Source: Lasiodiplodia sp. COLG20 (lineage: Eukaryota > Ascomycota > Dothideomycetes > Botryosphaeriales > Botryosphaeriaceae). From it: a stretch of DNA of 64,000 bases. The DNA lies in NCBI GenBank assembly GCA_009801085.1, contig VNWV01000003.1, forward strand, positions 1,798,001 through 1,862,000. Reading direction: 5' to 3'. Every line of letters begins with the position of its first letter. The first letter of the stretch is position 1. The position numbers were made by a program, and so were the translations under genes. The notes under the pieces were generated by a model. The model searched no databases and was not told the DNA's origin. It was given only the letters and a program-made list of their open reading frames with translations. Below, in pieces: positions 33,237 to 43,417 of this stretch.

Positions 33237-34484
33237 TCAAACATGCTCAGGTCTGTACATCCAATCCGCCTGGTTGAAGAAGACCTCAAAATCTACACCA
33301 CCAAACATGCCCACGGCGCCGCAGATGTCGAAGTCGCCTTCGAGCCCCTCGACGCCGCCGATGGCCCTCTCGTCCAGCTCCTCGTGCAAGTCCCAACCGC
33401 CTTTCTTCTTCCCGTTGCGCGTGAAGAAGACTTCGACGTCGCACTTGCCCCCCTGTTGCTGTTGCTGCCAACCACCAGCACCAGCACCACCAGCTCCGTA
33501 CTGGGGCGGATTCCTCGGGATGCTGAAGGTCATGCCCAGGCCGACCGTGTCGCCGGGCGCGAAGGCGGTGGTGAAGTCGACGCCGCCGAACGTGTCGTTG
33601 ACGTACTTGCGGCCGTCGTCGCCGTGCACGCCCAAGCTGCCGCGCTGCCAGCCGGGCAGGCGCCAGGCCGGGTACGGCTGCGCGACGAAGCCGACGGCGA
33701 TGCCGGCGTCGGCCTCTTCTAGGCTCGCCGCGGTGGTACCCGGCATGCCGCCGACGCCGGCCACGCGCAGCTCGAAGTAGATAGTCTTGGGGCGGCCCGT
33801 CGCCAGCGGGCTGTGCGCCAGCGCCGAGTACAGCGGCAGCGCGGTCCACAGGCAGGCGTCGCCGCAGCCGCTGGCGGTGCGGCCGCGGTAGCGCCCCGGC
33901 GACGTGTTGTGCGGGATGAGCTCGCCCTTGTACGTTTGCTGGTGGGGAGGGGCGAAGGCGACGCGCCCGAAGGCGAGGGCGGAGAGCTGTGCCGGCGTCA
34001 GGGCGAACGGCCCGCGCAGCGGGTTCGCTTTGCACCACTTGAACGCGGCCTCGCCCGCCTCGGCCGACGCGTTGGCTGTCGGTGAGAAGTCGTTGTTGAT
34101 GGGCGGCGGCGGCGGCAGGAGCGCCGTGTCTGGGATCACGGTCCAGTCGTGGTAAGGTGGGGGCTCTGCGGACGAGGCGCCGGCGTGCGGCTGCGGTGGT
34201 TGTTGGTAGGGTTGAGGCTGCTGAGAATAGTCCACGTACGGCTGCTGTTGATGATCTTTCTTGGTGTAGTCGACGAAAGGGTTGTTTTGATTGTGCGACG
34301 GCGGGGGACCGGGAGGAGGGGCGTAGTCGCCGGCGGAAGAGGAAGCAGCGTAGTTGGAACCATAGCCGTATCCAGCGCTTTGATGCTGCTGCTGCTGCGC
34401 GTAGCTCGGCGGAGGACCGGGTGGTGGCGCATACTGCTCCTCAGGCCGATGTTTTTCTTTCTTGAAGGGATTCCAGTGTGGCAT
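33237..34484 (-). CDS. SPRY-domain protein with Pro/Gln/Tyr-rich N-terminus (Ssh4/Ear1-like)
   Basis: Single-exon protein of 415 residues. The N-terminal 130 residues are low-complexity, with repeated APPPGPPPSY/SH blocks and polyglutamine, including PPxY motifs (PPPSY, PPPYHD) of the type bound by WW domains of Rsp5/Nedd4 ubiquitin ligases. The C-terminal half reads as a SPRY/B30.2 domain: TIYFELRVAGVGG, DAGIAVGFVAQPYPAWRLPG, SLGVHGDDGRKYVNDTFGG, DTVGLGMTFSIP, CDVEVFFTRNGKKKGGWDLH and a final VDFEVFFNQADW. Yeast Ssh4/Ear1 are SPRY adaptors for Rsp5, but they carry an N-terminal transmembrane helix, which I do not see here. A soluble adaptor role is therefore only an inference. Confidence 0.75.
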   Translation of the reverse strand: MPHWNPFKKEKHRPEEQYAPPPGPPPSYAQQQQHQSAGYGYGSNYAASSSAGDYAPPPGPPPSHNQNNPFVDYTKKDHQQQPYVDYSQQPQPYQQPPQPHAGASSAEPPPYHDWTVIPDTALLPPPPPINNDFSPTANASAEAGEAAFKWCKANPLRGPFALTPAQLSALAFGRVAFAPPHQQTYKGELIPHNTSPGRYRGRTASGCGDACLWTALPLYSALAHSPLATGRPKTIYFELRVAGVGGMPGTTAASLEEADAGIAVGFVAQPYPAWRLPGWQRGSLGVHGDDGRKYVNDTFGGVDFTTAFAPGDTVGLGMTFSIPRNPPQYGAGGAGAGGWQQQQQGGKCDVEVFFTRNGKKKGGWDLHEELDERAIGGVEGLEGDFDICGAVGMFGGVDFEVFFNQADWMYRPEHV

Positions 34485-35155
34485 GTTGTTGCTGACGGGA
34501 TGGTCTGTGCCTTTTGATATGTAGTCCTAGTTCTTCTGATGGGTGTCGTTGAATGCTGTTTTATGAGCAAATCCTCCGTATTTCCGGTGCGTGGAATGTG
34601 TGATCGGGTGCTGGCCACGTTTCAGGATCATGCAAAGGCGGAGTACGTGCTGTGTGGCGAAGTCAATGTATTTGTAGTTGTCATGTGGTTGAGGTGATGG
34701 AGCGATCAAGGAAGGTGCGAGGCGCAGCCGATCCTTGGCTGGCTTGGACCAATCCTTCACAACATCCATTCAACATTTTCTCTGCCAATAACTAGTCCAT
34801 CAACTTGAAGCACCGGAAGCTGGGAAATATTACTCAAGAGCTTGGGACAGGCCCAAGCTGGACAATTTTCAGTTTTTGGATTAAATCTGATAGTCATACA
34901 GAAGCCCGAGTGAGAAGAATAACTCTGCTCTCGCCAACAGAAAACCCACCAACCGAGATTCATGCTGTAAGGAAAAGCCGAGTAAATCTCTTTATGCCTA
35001 CCCACTAAACAATGACAACGCCGACCATGCCCTGGTGTTCGCCTGAATGCACAAACCCCTCTCCATAATCCACATAATCCATAGCAAAGAAGCCCACCAC
35101 CCAAAAGACAGCTTGTGTACATGGCTTTTTCCCAGGAATTCCCAAAACAGCTGAC
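34485..35155. other. Intergenic region between SPRY gene start and SWR1 stop
   Basis: Promoter of the SPRY gene and 3' flank of SWR1. No additional gene or repeat was recognised. Confidence 0.5.
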
Positions 35156-38100
35156 TCATCTCCTTCGACGAACGCGATGCTCCTGTCCTTTCCTGCTCTT
35201 GCGGCGCCTCTTGTCAGGCGGCGGACCCAATGGCACATCCCTCAGCTCCCACTCCCAAAGTCTGATCATGTACTCGTCGACATGCGGCAATTCATCCGGA
35301 TCGCCCTCGTCGCCCGGAGCAGGCGTGGGCGGAACAGATGTTTTTGGCGTCGCGCTAGGCCGAGAAGCATTCTCGTCAAAGTCCGCATCGTCGATGTGTA
35401 CTTCATGCACGATCTCTTTCTGCGCAGCCTTGGCTGCGTCCGTGTCCTCCTTGTCCTCAATGCCCTCAAGGACGGGAGCGATGCCCGAGGAATCAGGTGC
35501 ACCGATGTTTCCTAAGACTCTGTCCATGGCAGCGTTGGCTTCTTCGTCATCTGCTTCCGGGATCTCGTCGAATGCATCCTTGTACGTAAGGCGGTTGAAG
35601 TAGTCTGTTGTAAAGTCGCCTTTCTGGATGATGACGTCATCAAGTAGTCTCTTTTGGTTTGATTTCCGGAGGATGTTTGCCTCAATCGTGTATTCTGAGA
35701 CAAACCTGTAGATATGCACATCGCGCGTCTGGCCGATTCTGTGGCAGCGATCCTGGCACTGTTTGTCCATTGCAGGATTCCAGTCAAGATCGTAGAAAAT
35801 GACGGTGTCAGCGCCAGTCAAGTTGATTCCGAGACCGCCAGAGCGTGAAGAGAGGATGAAGCAAAGGATCCTGGGGTCGTTGTTGAACCGATCGGTGAGA
35901 ATCTGGCGTTGCTCAATCTTCGTTGCACCATCGAGACGGAGGTAGCGATGGCCGTGGATATTGAGGAACTGTTCCAAAATGTCAAGCACCTTCGTCATCT
36001 GAGTGAAGATAAGCGCTCGATGACCACCGGCTTGCAGGTCTCGCAAGAGCTTTGCCAACCGTTGAAGCTTTCCACAGTCGTATTGGAGGAGACGCTTGTC
36101 TGGGAAGGCGATGGACAGCCGGACGCGGGACTCATGGAATGGGTCAGGTTTGCTCACTGGCTGAGTGCTGCGAATCATGGCCACACGCTCCTCGCCAAGG
36201 GCCAAACTAGGCAGATCGTTTGCAACGACCGCGGGAGTGACGCAACTGAACTTTTGAATCGTGGATCTGTAGGATTCAGAGCGTTCCTCCAGCGTAGGCA
36301 CTATATCCTGCCACATCGAGTGCGTGTTCATGTACCAATCACCGTAGTTCTGCTTCTTTTTGGGGCCTCTTGATGCGATCATTTGCTGTGGAGAATCATT
36401 GATGGTCAGCTGTTCGATTAACCCACGTCCATAGATCGGCTTCCGCTGTGCACGCTGACGCGTGACACGGAGACAATTTTGGAGATGGTCCAAGATGGAT
36501 CTGTTTGACTCTTCCTCGAGATGGCTTGAAACAGAGGCAACTGTTCTCCCATCAACTCGGCTAGCAGGCTTCAGACGGCGGGTCTGTCGCTCGATGAGCC
36601 CCTCGAAAGGCCTTATAGCCTGAATGGCTTGGATGCGCCGACTCTGGATGGCTGATGTGCTCTCGTTCCGGACAAAGTCGAGATTGAGGTAGTCGAAATC
36701 CAACTTTTCCTCCTCCTCCTTTAAGAAGCGCCTGCGCACAAGCAGATCTTTGATCTCAAAGTCGGCTACGACAGACTTATGCATCGCAAAAGACGTGACA
36801 ATCTGCCTCGTCTCGAACAGATCAGGGTGGTTGCAGACTTTGCGGAGAGACATTAAGCAGTTCATAATGGACATGTAGTTCCCACCAGCGAGGACCTGCC
36901 GCGTATCCGCTCTGCTCATGAATCCGTCATAGAGCTGCCTCTGTCTCTTTGAAAGACGGCAGTACACGACGTGCTCATACTTGCCTGGCATTTGCTTTTC
37001 AACGTCTGCCTTCAATCTCCTCAGCAGATAAGGACGCAAAACCTCGTGCAGCTGCTTGACCGTAGCCTGCGCTTCTGCGTCGAGTTCTTGCCTTCCTTGA
37101 TCGAGGATCTGATTGGCAGGACGGGCAAGCGCGGTGGTGAAATTACTCAAAGCTGCGAACCCACCATGCCCGTCATCTCCGGAGGGCATGAGGAAGAAGA
37201 GCAGGGACCAAAGCTCTTGAAGGTTGTTTTGAAGCGGCGTACCGGTAAGAAGAAGGCGCTTGGAGGTTTTGAAGGTGAGCAGTGTTTGCCAACGCTGGGT
37301 CTGGAAGTTTTTGATGTTGTGGGCCTCATCAAGGATCAGATAATGCCAGCTGCGCTTCTTGAACGCCGCAGCGTCATGAAGAATCAATTGGTAAGAGGTG
37401 ATCACGACGTTCCACATGTCGTCATTCATCCAGCCTTGACGTTTGCGCCTGCGTTCCTCGATGGATCCGTAATATGCGAGAACCTTGAATCCAGGACAGA
37501 ACTTTTTGAACTCCATTTCCCAGTTCAGCATAACACTGGTGGGAACAACGACAAGATGCGGACCCCAGACCTCCTTTTCAACTGCGAGATGAGCAAGTAA
37601 CGCAATTGTTTGAATCGTCTTTCCTAAACCCATCTCATCGGCAAGAATTCCGTTGGTGTCTCCATCGTAAAGTCCAGCAAGCCAGTCCAGACCCTCATGC
37701 TGATAAGGACGTAGCTTACCACGGAATAGAGCCGGAACTGGCGTTCGAAGGTTTGATGTCGACTCGACAATTTCATCGACCTCCTCGGCATTTTCTTCCT
37801 TGTCTTCTCCAGACTGCTGCACATCCTCCATAGAATCTGAAACGGCCATTTCCTTCAGGTGGGACTTGTTTTCGGATACTCCATTTGTAGAGGTAATCGC
37901 TGCAGATTCCTGATCCGGCGTGGTCCCGTTAGGTTCTTCAACGTGACCATTCTCTAGAGGTCCAGAGGTGGCATCCTCCATCAGTTCCGGATCTGCTTCT
38001 GGGGGAGGTGTCCCTTCCTCGTCTGATGGCGCCGGCTCCGCTGTGTCATCCACTTGCTCGGCGGCCTTCTTTTTCAAATCCGATATTTCTTGGGCAGAAA

Positions 38101-40129
38101 GGAAGCCCCACGTGCCAAGGCCTTCATCCTCCTCTTCTTCGCTCTCCTCCCCATCCTCGTCGTCCGGCTCTGTTGCGCTGCCCTCATCGCTGTCAGAATC
38201 CATATTCATATCCGAATCATCATCTTCGTCATCCATTAGAATATCGTCGACCTCCTCCAACTGAATGTTCGCAGGATCGATGCCATTTGCTTTGGATTCG
38301 TCCATAACGGAGTCTAACGCCGGCGACTCTTCAGACTTATCCACATGGCCATTCGTAAGAAGGCCAGCCAAGCCTGGTCCGTCGTCATCATCCTCTTCGT
38401 CCTCATCCTCTTCGTCCTCATCATCTTCATCCTCGTCCTCATCAGACGAAGGCAGATCCGGTAGTTGAAGCTTCGCATATTTCTCCCGAAGTTGTTCTTG
38501 TGTAAGATTGGCGTCATCATCGTCAGGGAGAGGGTCCTCTTCACTTTCGTCGCTCGACATGTTCTCCGAGTCCATTTCCGTTTCCCCCCTTTCAGTAACG
38601 TCTTCCTTACCCGCCATACTGGACGCTGGTCTAGTACTTGCCATTCGGCTTTCAGTCTCCCCATCCTCCTCGTCATCCTCGTCCATGAAAGATTCAAAGT
38701 CATCCTCATCGTCACTGCTCTGCATAGAGCCAGCCATGTTTCTTCTCTCCTTGAGCAAAGCAGTAGACTGGTGCAGCAACGACTTCATCGTCTGCTTACC
38801 CAGCTTCTCCTGCTCTTCCAGCCACCGGTCTTGCCGCCTCTTGTCCACCTCTGCCTTCACCAACACCCAGGTCTGTTGCATATCCCTCACAAGCTGCCTG
38901 TAGCGCTTTCCCGCATCCTCCTTCTCTTCTTCCTCGAGCTCCTCCTTCGTCTTTGGTCTCTCTGCCTTGAGCCTAGCTTGTTTCGCATCCTCCCGCGCCC
39001 GCCAAGCCTCAGCGCACTCGTGAGCCAGCCTTCGAGCAGTCTGTACGTGCTCTCTGTGCTCCTTCATGAGCAGCTTACGGAAATGACACGCGTGAGCGGC
39101 GATATGGTCCCAAGGCCCATACCGAGGCGGCGGTTCTTCCTCCGCCTCAATGGCATACTTGGAGCACCGCTCTTCACTTAGCACGCCCCCTGGCTCCGCA
39201 GCATCGAGTATCCGCAGCCTCAGCAAGGCCTCTTCCTTCGCTTCCTCCGGTGTGAGCTTCTTGAAATCCTCGCCCGCCAGAGGGTCATCCTGTTCGAGCC
39301 AGCGAGCAAACGAAGAATTCTCATCTCCGGGCTGCGCGTGGAGAGGATGTAGGTAGGGAAGTTCAATGGGACCGGTTAGGTCGATCTTTGGGCGCTGCGC
39401 ACGCGGCGAAGTGTCGCTGTGGGAGCGTGAATAGCCATTTTGAGAAGCATTTGCCTCGGCAGCACTCTGTGCTTCGCTTATGCGGCCTGATTTCCTCCGC
39501 GGCACGCCATTCGGCGTCGAGTTTGCCTCAGCACGTGCTCGGCGGGAGCTCCCATGTGTAGGATTGGCGGCTTGCGGCGTACGCGCAGGCGTGGACTCGG
39601 CGGCTCTCGACCTGCGAGCAGGTGTCTTGTGGGCGGGCGATTGGGCGGCGGAAGACTTGGCTTGGTGCTGCGGCTTCAGTGATTTGGGAGCGGGGGACGC
39701 GGCAGCCTTGCGGGCGGTCTGGGAGCCTGCAGTCTTGGTAAGGTTGCTGGTCGACGTCGACTTCTGCAGCGCGCGGCGGGACGACCGGCGCGCGTCGGGC
39801 TGTGGCGACTGCTCGACGGGCAGGGCATTCATGCGGCCGGAGCGACGCTTGCCGTCAACCATGAAAGATGTTGGGCCGTCGGCTTCGATGCGCTTCCACG
39901 GCGGCGAGGGCGGACGCGATGGCCTGCTCGAGTCGTCGAGCTTGCGGCGCTTGCTGGGCGGGCCTCCGCCAGGCGTGGCGGAACGATCGGTGGGCGCATC
40001 GTCGGCGAAAGGCTGGCCGTTGGTGCAGGTGGCGTCGTGAGCATTCCCGTCGCTGGGTGGCTGCGCGGCGAGGCCGTTACTGTGGTGGTGGGTGCTCTCG
40101 TCGCGCTCGAGAACATCCGTGTTTTGCAT
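35156..40129 (-). CDS. SWR1: SWR1 chromatin-remodelling ATPase (H2A.Z exchange)
   Basis: Catalytic subunit of the SWR1 complex, which replaces nucleosomal H2A with H2A.Z; single exon, 1657 residues from the ATG at 40129. The HSA domain (PRYGPWDHIAAHACHFRKLL, about 340) binds actin-related proteins. It is followed by very acidic tracts (about 450-720) seen as CTC/TCC repeats on the plus strand. The helicase core has RPYQHEGLDWLAGLYDGDTN, Walker A DEMGLGKT (about 830), DEAH in LILDEAHNIKN (about 933) and SGGLGINLTGADTVIFYDLDWN. Motif VI is QCQDRCHRIGQTRDVHIYRF (about 1465). A large insert between the helicase lobes marks the INO80/SWR1 family. The frame stays open upstream to 40591, but that part is Arg-rich, overlaps the divergent gene and is probably not translated. 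Confidence 0.93.
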   Translation of the reverse strand: MQNTDVLERDESTHHHSNGLAAQPPSDGNAHDATCTNGQPFADDAPTDRSATPGGGPPSKRRKLDDSSRPSRPPSPPWKRIEADGPTSFMVDGKRRSGRMNALPVEQSPQPDARRSSRRALQKSTSTSNLTKTAGSQTARKAAASPAPKSLKPQHQAKSSAAQSPAHKTPARRSRAAESTPARTPQAANPTHGSSRRARAEANSTPNGVPRRKSGRISEAQSAAEANASQNGYSRSHSDTSPRAQRPKIDLTGPIELPYLHPLHAQPGDENSSFARWLEQDDPLAGEDFKKLTPEEAKEEALLRLRILDAAEPGGVLSEERCSKYAIEAEEEPPPRYGPWDHIAAHACHFRKLLMKEHREHVQTARRLAHECAEAWRAREDAKQARLKAERPKTKEELEEEEKEDAGKRYRQLVRDMQQTWVLVKAEVDKRRQDRWLEEQEKLGKQTMKSLLHQSTALLKERRNMAGSMQSSDDEDDFESFMDEDDEEDGETESRMASTRPASSMAGKEDVTERGETEMDSENMSSDESEEDPLPDDDDANLTQEQLREKYAKLQLPDLPSSDEDEDEDDEDEEDEDEEDDDDGPGLAGLLTNGHVDKSEESPALDSVMDESKANGIDPANIQLEEVDDILMDDEDDDSDMNMDSDSDEGSATEPDDEDGEESEEEEDEGLGTWGFLSAQEISDLKKKAAEQVDDTAEPAPSDEEGTPPPEADPELMEDATSGPLENGHVEEPNGTTPDQESAAITSTNGVSENKSHLKEMAVSDSMEDVQQSGEDKEENAEEVDEIVESTSNLRTPVPALFRGKLRPYQHEGLDWLAGLYDGDTNGILADEMGLGKTIQTIALLAHLAVEKEVWGPHLVVVPTSVMLNWEMEFKKFCPGFKVLAYYGSIEERRRKRQGWMNDDMWNVVITSYQLILHDAAAFKKRSWHYLILDEAHNIKNFQTQRWQTLLTFKTSKRLLLTGTPLQNNLQELWSLLFFLMPSGDDGHGGFAALSNFTTALARPANQILDQGRQELDAEAQATVKQLHEVLRPYLLRRLKADVEKQMPGKYEHVVYCRLSKRQRQLYDGFMSRADTRQVLAGGNYMSIMNCLMSLRKVCNHPDLFETRQIVTSFAMHKSVVADFEIKDLLVRRRFLKEEEEKLDFDYLNLDFVRNESTSAIQSRRIQAIQAIRPFEGLIERQTRRLKPASRVDGRTVASVSSHLEEESNRSILDHLQNCLRVTRQRAQRKPIYGRGLIEQLTINDSPQQMIASRGPKKKQNYGDWYMNTHSMWQDIVPTLEERSESYRSTIQKFSCVTPAVVANDLPSLALGEERVAMIRSTQPVSKPDPFHESRVRLSIAFPDKRLLQYDCGKLQRLAKLLRDLQAGGHRALIFTQMTKVLDILEQFLNIHGHRYLRLDGATKIEQRQILTDRFNNDPRILCFILSSRSGGLGINLTGADTVIFYDLDWNPAMDKQCQDRCHRIGQTRDVHIYRFVSEYTIEANILRKSNQKRLLDDVIIQKGDFTTDYFNRLTYKDAFDEIPEADDEEANAAMDRVLGNIGAPDSSGIAPVLEGIEDKEDTDAAKAAQKEIVHEVHIDDADFDENASRPSATPKTSVPPTPAPGDEGDPDELPHVDEYMIRLWEWELRDVPLGPPPDKRRRKSRKGQEHRVRRRR

Positions 40130-40501
40130 AGCCAGGGCTTTGGAGGGCCGCCAAAGTCGTCGGACCCCCTCTGCACATGCGAGCGTCGCGTGCGGGGCGC
40201 CGAATTCGATGCCGTTGGGAAGTTCAGCGCGCGGGAGATGCAGTGCCGCGGTCAGACATGAGCTTTGCGATCTGGCGCGTGCGCGGTGGGCGAAAAAAGC
40301 GCGTGAGCGTGGACGATGGGCGACGGAGAGACATTCCTGAGCAATCAGCGCCGCCTTGACTTGCTGACGCTTGGCGCGAGGCACGCTCCACCACCTCAAG
40401 CAACCACGCCTGCCATCCCGCACGCAACACCACCCATTGCGCCCCCGCTGCCACCGTACGCGTCCCCGTCCCCGCGCCGGCCCCCGCGCTGATCCGCCCA
40501 G
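40130..40501. promoter_or_regulatory. Divergent promoter between SWR1 and NDUFB8
   Basis: 372 nt separate the two divergent start codons, so both promoters must lie here. It is GC-rich with no clear TATA box, as expected for constitutive housekeeping genes. Confidence 0.5.
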
Positions 40502-41191
40502 ATGCTCTCGCGCCGAATTGCTGCGGCGCGCCCGCTCACCCGCGCCCTGCGGCCCGCCGCTCCTCAAGCCTCCCGTCTCCAGCTCCGCCACGCCTCGACC
40601 GGCGCCGATGTCGAGGACCCCGACATGGTCAGTCTGCCCTGTGCCCGTCGTTCAGTTCTACGGAGATGAGAAGAGGGCCGATTGGGAAGCAGCGCTGCAG
40701 GAGGGGCCGCTTGGCGGGACTTTCTCCGGCCGCTGTATACCGCTGCGGCATCTCTATCGGATTCGACGGCTAACCCGCTTGCTGCGTACAGAACGGCGGC
40801 TACGTCAACCCTCCGGCCGTCAAGCGCCAGTTCCGCGACCCGTACGGCGACTGGTGGGACAAGCAGGAACGCCGCAACTACGGCGAGCCCGTCCACGAGG
40901 ACAACGACATCCTTGCCATCTTCTCCCCGGAGGAATACACTCACTTCAAGCCCAACTGGGGCTGGGTCCTCTTTGGCACCTTCTGGGCCACTTTCGGTAG
41001 TTTCTGTGCCGTTACCTACTATCTCCGCCCCGACAAGCCTAGCGCACCGAGGACTTTCGTCGATGGCCTGGAGAAGGAACTGGGTGGCCCCGGTGCTGTG
41101 CGCGTAAGTTTCTCCTGTGAAATAACTCCATTCTGCTCCCGATGCTGATCGACCCATCCAGGCGAGGAAGGACGGTGAGGGTGAGTGGTGA
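40502..41191 (+). CDS. Mitochondrial complex I accessory subunit NDUFB8
   Basis: Accessory subunit of NADH:ubiquinone oxidoreductase in the inner membrane; 155 residues. Exons are 40502-40627, 40792-41103 and 41162-41191, with introns of 164 nt (GTCAGT donor, GCTAACC branch) and 58 nt (GTAAGT). The N-terminus MLSRRIAAARPLTRALRPAA is an Arg-rich amphipathic mitochondrial presequence. The mature part contains NGGYVNPPAVKRQFRDPYGD, WWDKQERRNYGEPVHEDND and one transmembrane helix (GWVLFGTFWATFGSFCAVTY). The last exon encodes only ARKDGEGEW before the TGA; the short basic/acidic end matches the family. The frame closes exactly across all three exons. It is divergent from SWR1. Confidence 0.9.
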
Positions 41192-41976
41192 ACGGACTAA
41201 AGGAAACCTTTGTATTGTACATAAAGTACTGGTAACGGGCCTTAGACGGCACCAATCTAACCTTTCATTGAGACAGCAGCTATTGCGTAAGAAGAGCTTC
41301 AAACCCGCTCATATCACAAATTCGTTGCTTCATTTACGACGACACCACATAGCGTGTAGCTAAAACTACTGCTTAACCTTTCCCGCGAAATTGCTCTGAA
41401 ATGACACCGGATCCCGTGTGAGCGAAATCCTGAATATCAACTACGATGAAGACGGCAACCAAACAGAGGACCATACTCAGGCCAGCATCGGGAAGGCGCT
41501 AGAGCGAAGAGTGCAATGCTTCTCTCGGAATTTAGATTAGTCCTCATCTAGGCCAGGCGACTTCCCGGAAAAGAGAATTGGACGGGTCTCGACTGAGGGA
41601 GAGAAGAAGGAATTTGCGAAGTAATTCTTATCTTTGCCTTCCAAATTATTTCTGGTGTAGTTTCGGGAAAGTCTGTTTTACTTCGCTACCAGCTCCTTGC
41701 TACCGTAAAATAGATGAATGATTAAATGCTGCAGTATTTTCGAAGGGGGGTTTTTTTTTTAAAAAAAAAAAACTCTATAAATAAATGGCAATGGCTCGCA
41801 TGGGAAGCGTCTCAGGATAGGCGAGGACAGATACCCGAGGCTCCGAAATACATGCTTTTATCACAGTCAAAAATGGAGAACGTGAAATCTTCTGGCATTA
41901 AGCTATGTTACTCGAGGCCGGAATCACTCGTCGCTCTCCTTCAAAGCCACATCATGGGCCCAAGCGAGAAAGCAAT
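41192..41976. other. Intergenic region with T10A12 palindrome
   Basis: No gene recognised. It includes a T10 run (41751-41760) immediately followed by A12 (41761-41772). It separates NDUFB8 from the helicase relic. Confidence 0.45.
41751..41772. repeat. T10A12 palindromic homopolymer tract
   Basis: Ten T directly followed by twelve A, preceded by GGGGGG. It could be a rigid nucleosome-excluding tract or the poly(A) junction of a decayed element; nothing else supports either. Confidence 0.6.
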
Positions 41977-43190
41977 TCAGATATACTGTTCACCCTTATC
42001 GAAAAGCTCTTGAATCTCTTCGAGAGTCATCTCCTCCGTAATCTCGTCCTGTTGCTTGGCCAGCTTATTGAAGAGTTTGCCTTCAAGTTGAGTAGCAAGA
42101 TGGAGGCACCAGATCCCAGCCTGGGCCGAACGTCCCTCTCTTGCAAATCAATGGAGTAGCTGTTCCTGCTGAGATGGCTCAACGCAAGGATCCAGCACGA
42201 CACACTTCCAACAATACCAGAGTAGGTCAACACCACAGATGATGACAGCAGCACTAGTTACCAAGAATCTAAAGCCGTCAAGGCTGCTAAAGGACTCGAT
42301 CGTCTTTTATCAATGGTGGGTAGTCTGGGACCCATCGAGCATCTTCAGGACTCCACCAAGCTCCATGTTGTACTTCATGTGCTATCCACAGTCAGGTTAC
42401 CGTAAAATCAATTAAAAGACATAACTTTAACTTACCAAGTAGACGAGGAACGCCGAGAACAGGTCGAACAAGACCACCACGAGCTTCTCCGGGACCTCCG
42501 TAGCCGGATAGTTTTCCAAGGTATTGATGATTTCTTGGATCTGGAGGATTTTGGGGCTGTGCTGCACCACCTGGGCAATGTGCTTCGCGCAGGGCGAGTC
42601 TTCCGGGTTGCGGATCCAACCTTCGTTCTCAACATAGCCTATAGTACGAGGCGCCGTTGGGTGCCCCTGGGGGAGGATTTTCTGGGACTCGAGAAGGTTG
42701 AGGGCTAGAAACAATCCATCTTGTACCATGTGACGCGTTGAGCTGTTGATTGATGACTCAGTCAAGTTGATGGGCCGCGGCTGATTCTTTCTCTCTTTAA
42801 GAGGGAGCACATCCCAGTCACCAAGCCGCTTGGTTTGCTGCTCCCTCAGATTGGAAGTTATCTTGACTGATTGATCGACGAGGATGCGCCTGGCTTCCCT
42901 AGTCAATTCCAACGCGATATCTTTGACAATTGGTGTTGGGGTCGGGCAGCACGGATATCCAGACCACGGCGTTGACTTCAAACGACGAATCATGAACGGC
43001 ATCAGCGCCTGGGTGAACTGAGCAATTGCTTGCCTCAACATGTCTCGAATGGCGTATCGATCATTATCGTGGTCCGTCTGTGACTGCAAATAGGCCTTGA
43101 ACGCCCGACTGTACACCTCACAGGCCTGGTTTATCGTCTCTCTGTAATCGGCGTCCCGGCTAGGGTGAAGGAGAAGGAGGGTTATAGCCT
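41977..43190 (-). pseudogene. Degraded SNF2-family helicase fragment
   Basis: A minus-strand relic resembling the region from the end of helicase lobe 1 through lobe 2 of a fungal SNF2 protein. The longest piece (about 43180-42436) reads ITLLLLHPSRDADYRETINQ...FTQALMPFMIRRLKSTPWSG, the usual LRPFMLRR-type block. A plausible 54-nt intron (42435-42382) joins it to HMKYNMELGGVLKMLDGS, then a stop at 42312-42310. Beyond the stop, broken frames continue with FRFLVTSAAVIICGVDLLWY, resembling motif V, and EEMTLEEIQELFDKGEQYI. Walker A and DEAH boxes are absent, as is any start codon, so it cannot be an active remodeller. It is probably a dead duplicated or transposon-associated copy. Confidence 0.5.
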
Positions 43191-43417
43191 GTTACCTGTT
43201 ACCGATCAGTGGCCCATATGCCGGCAATACGTCATTTGTCGAAGACCCTTTCTCCCCCCTTAAAAGGTCACTATTAGCCTAGAACGGTTGTTCAACAAGG
43301 GCGAGCGGCTTGACATTATAATACAGCGCGGCGTGCTGTGCTCTCTACGCTCTATAGCTGGAAAAAAGGTCGACCATGCTCGATCTACTATGTCGCAAGT
43401 CTGAATCTTCGCAACCT

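Noticed and set aside
38359..38450. TCC/TCT/TCA microsatellite-like tract
   Set aside because: Encodes the acidic tract of SWR1 on the opposite strand; no need for a separate element.
40371..41000. 209-codon plus-strand frame over NDUFB8
   Set aside because: Alternative frame of the NDUFB8 exons reading through its first intron; no conserved sequence.
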